Shown: in pieces, positions 28,811 to 31,155 of the stretch
Layout: each line of letters opens with the position of its first letter
Position numbering within the stretch: position 1 is the stretch's first letter
Origin: DASRHK01 sp035650495
GTDB lineage: Bacteria > Pseudomonadota > Gammaproteobacteria > Nevskiales > Nevskiaceae
DNA: 31,155 nt
Direction: 5' to 3'
Assembly: GCA_035650495.1 (NCBI GenBank)
Contig: DASRHK010000142.1
Coordinates: forward strand, 1-31,155
The notes under the pieces: model-generated
Seen by the model: the letters and a program-made list of their open reading frames with translations, nothing else
Database searches by the model: none
Told to the model about the DNA's origin: nothing
Position numbers and translations under genes: made by a program

Positions 28811-31155
28811 ATGCGAATGGGGATGCGGGGGATTTTTTCGTCTGTACTCTTGATGGTTGGTCTCGCCGGTTGCAGTGGCGACGTCCAGTTCGGCGACGGC
28901 TTGCCGAACCCCGACAATCCGGGCGGCACGACCGCCCCGCCGGCCAACATCAACATCGTCCTTTCCAGCGCGACGCTGCTGTCCTCGGCGAGCGATGCCC
29001 TCGGTGGCGTCACCATCACGGCGATCGTCACGGACGCCGCCAATAACACCATCCAGGGCGCGCCCGTCGCGTTTGCGGCGACCTCGGGTGCTCTCCAGGT
29101 TACGCAGGCGGTGACGGATGCCTCAGGCGTCGCCACCGCGATCCTGACCACGGGCGGCGATCCGTCGATCCGGCAGATCATCGTCGGCGCGGCTTCCGGC
29201 TCGGTGAGCCGCACGGCTGCAGTACAAGTAGTGTCGAGCACCGCGTCGGGTCCGCCGGTCGATTCGCTCGCGCTCCTTCCAGCCACAGGATCGCTGACGC
29301 CGAGCGGCAGCCTCGACCTTTCGGCGTTCGTTGCCAACTCCGGAAGCCCGAACGGCTTGGCCGGTGTCCCGGTCACCTGGGCGACCAGTGCTGGCTTGCT
29401 GACCGGCCTCACGCTGCCGGATCACACGTCGGTGAGCGACTCGACCGGGAACGCGCACGCCACGCTGACCACCGGCGGCGACCCGACGCTCACTTCGATC
29501 ACCGTGACGGCGACCGCCGGCGGTCACAGCCAGTCGCGGACGTATACCGTCGCCGGCGGTGGTGTCGGCGTCTCCGCGCTGAACCTCGTTGCCAGCGGCA
29601 CGCAGCTCGCAGCCGATGCGGACCAGGTTGCGGAGGGCATCACCATCCGCGCGATCGCGACCGACTCGCACGGCAACGTCGTTTCCGGCGTGCCGGTGTC
29701 CTTCGCGATCCCGCCGCCGAGCTCCGGCGCGCTGATCGTCACGCAAGGGACGACGGACGAGAATGGGCAGGCCATCGCGATCCTGACGACCGGCGGCAAT
29801 CCGGCGCCGCGCACGATCAACGTCACGGCGACCGTCGGCACGCTGACGCGCACGCTGTCGCCCGCGATCCAGGTTGTCGGATCGATCGGTCCCGTGCCCG
29901 CCGCGCTCAATGTCTTCGCGAGTGCCGCGAGCCTTCCGTCGACGGCGAGCGCGCCCGCGAACGGAGTTACCGTCAGCGCAGTGGTGACCGATGCCAATGG
30001 CGTCACGGTGCCCGGCATCCCGGTCACGTTCTCCGCGCCGGGTGGCGCGATCTCGGTGACGCAGGCCATCACAGATGCGAATGGCATCGCGACCGCCGTG
30101 CTCACCACCGGCGGCAATCCATCGCCGCGGACGATCAACGTCACCGCGTCGACCGGCTCGATCTCCCGCACCATCGGCATTGCAGTGATCGGTGCCGGCT
30201 CCGGGCCGACGGTCAACACGATCAGCCTCACGGCCAGCAGCACCACGCTCCCAGCGAGCGCGACGACCTCGGGCTCGGCGGGAGCGATCACGCTGACCGC
30301 CTTCGTGCGCGATTCGAACAACAATGCAGTGCCGGGCGCCGCGATCGCGTTCTCGTCCACCGCCGGCCAGCTGAGCCAGGTGCAGACGACGTCCGACGCA
30401 AACGGGCAGGCCACTGCGGTCCTGTCGACCGGTGGTGACAACGCGTTGCCGCCGACCATCACCGTCTCCGCGACCGCGAGCGGACATACCGCTTCGCTTC
30501 CGATCACGGTGGTCAACGGCACGTCGGTCAATGCGTCGTCGATCAACGTCATCGCTGCATCGCCGACGCTGTCGTCGTCGGCGAACACGCCGGCGCTCGG
30601 CGATCCGATCACGGCGACCGTGCTCGACTCGAACCTGAATCCGGTTCCTGGCGTGACCGTGCAGTTCAGCACCAGCGCAGGTGCACTCGCCAACATCAGC
30701 GCGACGACGGATGCGAACGGTCAGGCCACCGCGGTGCTGACCACCGGTGGCTCCAACAGCTTGCCGCCGTCGATTACGGTGACGGCGAAGGTGGGATCGA
30801 TCACCGGCTCGACCAACGTTTCCGTGGTGAGCCCCGTCGGCACTCTCACGTTGCTCGCTTCGGCGCCGCAACTGCCGTCGGCAGCCTCGACCGTCGCGCA
30901 AGGCGTCACGTTGACGGCGCTGGTCACGGACAGCAACGGCAATCTGGTGAGCGGTGTCCCGGTTACCTTCTCGGCGCCGGGCGCGGGAATCCAGGTCACG
31001 CAGGGAACCACTGACGCCAGCGGCACTGCCACGGCAATCCTGACGACCGGCGGCAACCCGACCAACCGCAATCTCACCGTGACGGCATCCGCGAGCGGCA
31101 CGTCCGATTCGATCAACGTGGCGGTGACGGGCACCACCCTGCAGATCAATGGGCC
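28811..31155 (+). CDS. Big-1-repeat surface lipoprotein (partial, C-terminus off window)
   Basis: An exported protein with at least 781 residues visible; the frame is open at the window end. A signal peptide with lipobox LAGC (Cys21) is followed by a short Gly/Pro/Asp linker. At least seven tandem repeats of the bacterial Ig-like domain group 1 (invasin/intimin-type) come next. The repeat consensus contains TDxxGNxVxGVPVTF, then VTQxxTDAxGxATAxLTTGGNP and xxxVTATxG. ATG 28811 has GAGGA 5 nt upstream; two further in-frame ATGs lie at 28817 and 28823. Big-1 repeats form rods that hold an adhesive or other tip domain off the surface. The tip would lie beyond the window. Long open frames on the opposite strand here are composition artefacts. 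Confidence 0.88.
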   Translation, partial: MRMGMRGIFSSVLLMVGLAGCSGDVQFGDGLPNPDNPGGTTAPPANINIVLSSATLLSSASDALGGVTITAIVTDAANNTIQGAPVAFAATSGALQVTQAVTDASGVATAILTTGGDPSIRQIIVGAASGSVSRTAAVQVVSSTASGPPVDSLALLPATGSLTPSGSLDLSAFVANSGSPNGLAGVPVTWATSAGLLTGLTLPDHTSVSDSTGNAHATLTTGGDPTLTSITVTATAGGHSQSRTYTVAGGGVGVSALNLVASGTQLAADADQVAEGITIRAIATDSHGNVVSGVPVSFAIPPPSSGALIVTQGTTDENGQAIAILTTGGNPAPRTINVTATVGTLTRTLSPAIQVVGSIGPVPAALNVFASAASLPSTASAPANGVTVSAVVTDANGVTVPGIPVTFSAPGGAISVTQAITDANGIATAVLTTGGNPSPRTINVTASTGSISRTIGIAVIGAGSGPTVNTISLTASSTTLPASATTSGSAGAITLTAFVRDSNNNAVPGAAIAFSSTAGQLSQVQTTSDANGQATAVLSTGGDNALPPTITVSATASGHTASLPITVVNGTSVNASSINVIAASPTLSSSANTPALGDPITATVLDSNLNPVPGVTVQFSTSAGALANISATTDANGQATAVLTTGGSNSLPPSITVTAKVGSITGSTNVSVVSPVGTLTLLASAPQLPSAASTVAQGVTLTALVTDSNGNLVSGVPVTFSAPGAGIQVTQGTTDASGTATAILTTGGNPTNRNLTVTASASGTSDSINVAVTGTTLQING
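28946..31155 (+). repeat. Tandem array of Big-1 domain repeats
   Basis: The marker LTTGG/LSTGG (DNA CTGACSACCGGCGGC-like) starts at 29144, 29465, 29783, 30101, 30422, 30737 and 31040. Intervals are 321, 318, 318, 321, 315 and 303 bases, all multiples of three (101-107 aa). Indels preserve the frame, so this is a protein-level repeat. The array continues past the window edge. Confidence 0.85.

Noticed and set aside
29123..30901. Long minus-strand open frames (about 590 and 390 codons) opposite the Big-1 array
   Set aside because: They mirror the repeat periodicity of the sense strand and lack a credible start or domain; the sense strand has a lipobox and Big-1 repeats.
28946..31155. Regular 303-321-bp periodicity considered as satellite DNA or CRISPR
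   Set aside because: Units are far too long for CRISPR, diverged in sequence, and always a multiple of three within an open frame; they are protein-domain repeats.

Overview
The window looks like chromosome of a high-G+C Gammaproteobacterium. It carries the gammaproteobacterial gene order xseB-ispA-dxs, a trifunctional cysG facing a cysB-type LysR regulator, and many secreted or outer-membrane proteins. The base composition and the abundance of secreted hydrolases, TonB receptor and TetR regulators resemble Steroidobacteraceae/Nevskiales-type bacteria, but that placement is inference. Genes are packed very tightly: many neighbours overlap by 1-10 nt, two pairs of convergent genes touch or share stop codons, and no gene-free stretch exceeds about 190 bases. 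I see no insertion sequence, phage gene, CRISPR array, tRNA or rRNA.

Region 1 (1-6891, minus strand) is a probable operon: TetR regulator, TonB-dependent receptor, lipoprotein esterase of the PHB-depolymerase family, AlkK-like acyl-CoA ligase, and a second, secreted PHB-depolymerase-family esterase that runs off the left edge. Together they would hydrolyse an ester polymer or lipid outside the cell, import the products through the outer membrane and activate the released acids with CoA.

Region 2 (6892-7061) is a 170-base divergent control region with two candidate promoters, two copies of an AACGATCGTT palindrome, a GTTAC-N4-GTAAC inverted repeat and a REP-like palindrome. Region 3 (7062-12932, plus strand) is a second, tightly overlapping operon: another TetR regulator, a DUF4266 mini-lipoprotein ending in GGGGCGCN, a DUF3570 outer-membrane protein, an unusual ApbE-like flavin transferase, a triheme c-type cytochrome lipoprotein and a TlpA-like thioredoxin. 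This is the best candidate in the window for an undescribed system: an envelope redox module with flavin, heme and thiol chemistry.

Region 4 (12929-18866, minus strand) is a run of six genes: an S41 peptidase-like lipoprotein, selO, a small secreted four-cysteine protein with its own near-leaderless promoter, a gamma-glutamyltransferase-family enzyme, a DUF4892 protein and a VOC protein. A secernin-like Ntn hydrolase (18899-20113) diverges from it across only 32 bases.

Region 5 (20128-25534) holds an unidentified four-TM protein, a sedolisin (S53) protease and cysB on the minus strand, then cysG and a membrane-anchored NUC1-type nuclease on the plus strand. Region 6 (25535-28625, minus strand) is the isoprenoid/DNA-repair operon xseB-ispA-dxs. 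Region 7 (28811 to the right edge) is a lipoprotein built from at least seven tandem Big-1 immunoglobulin-like repeats, cut by the window end.
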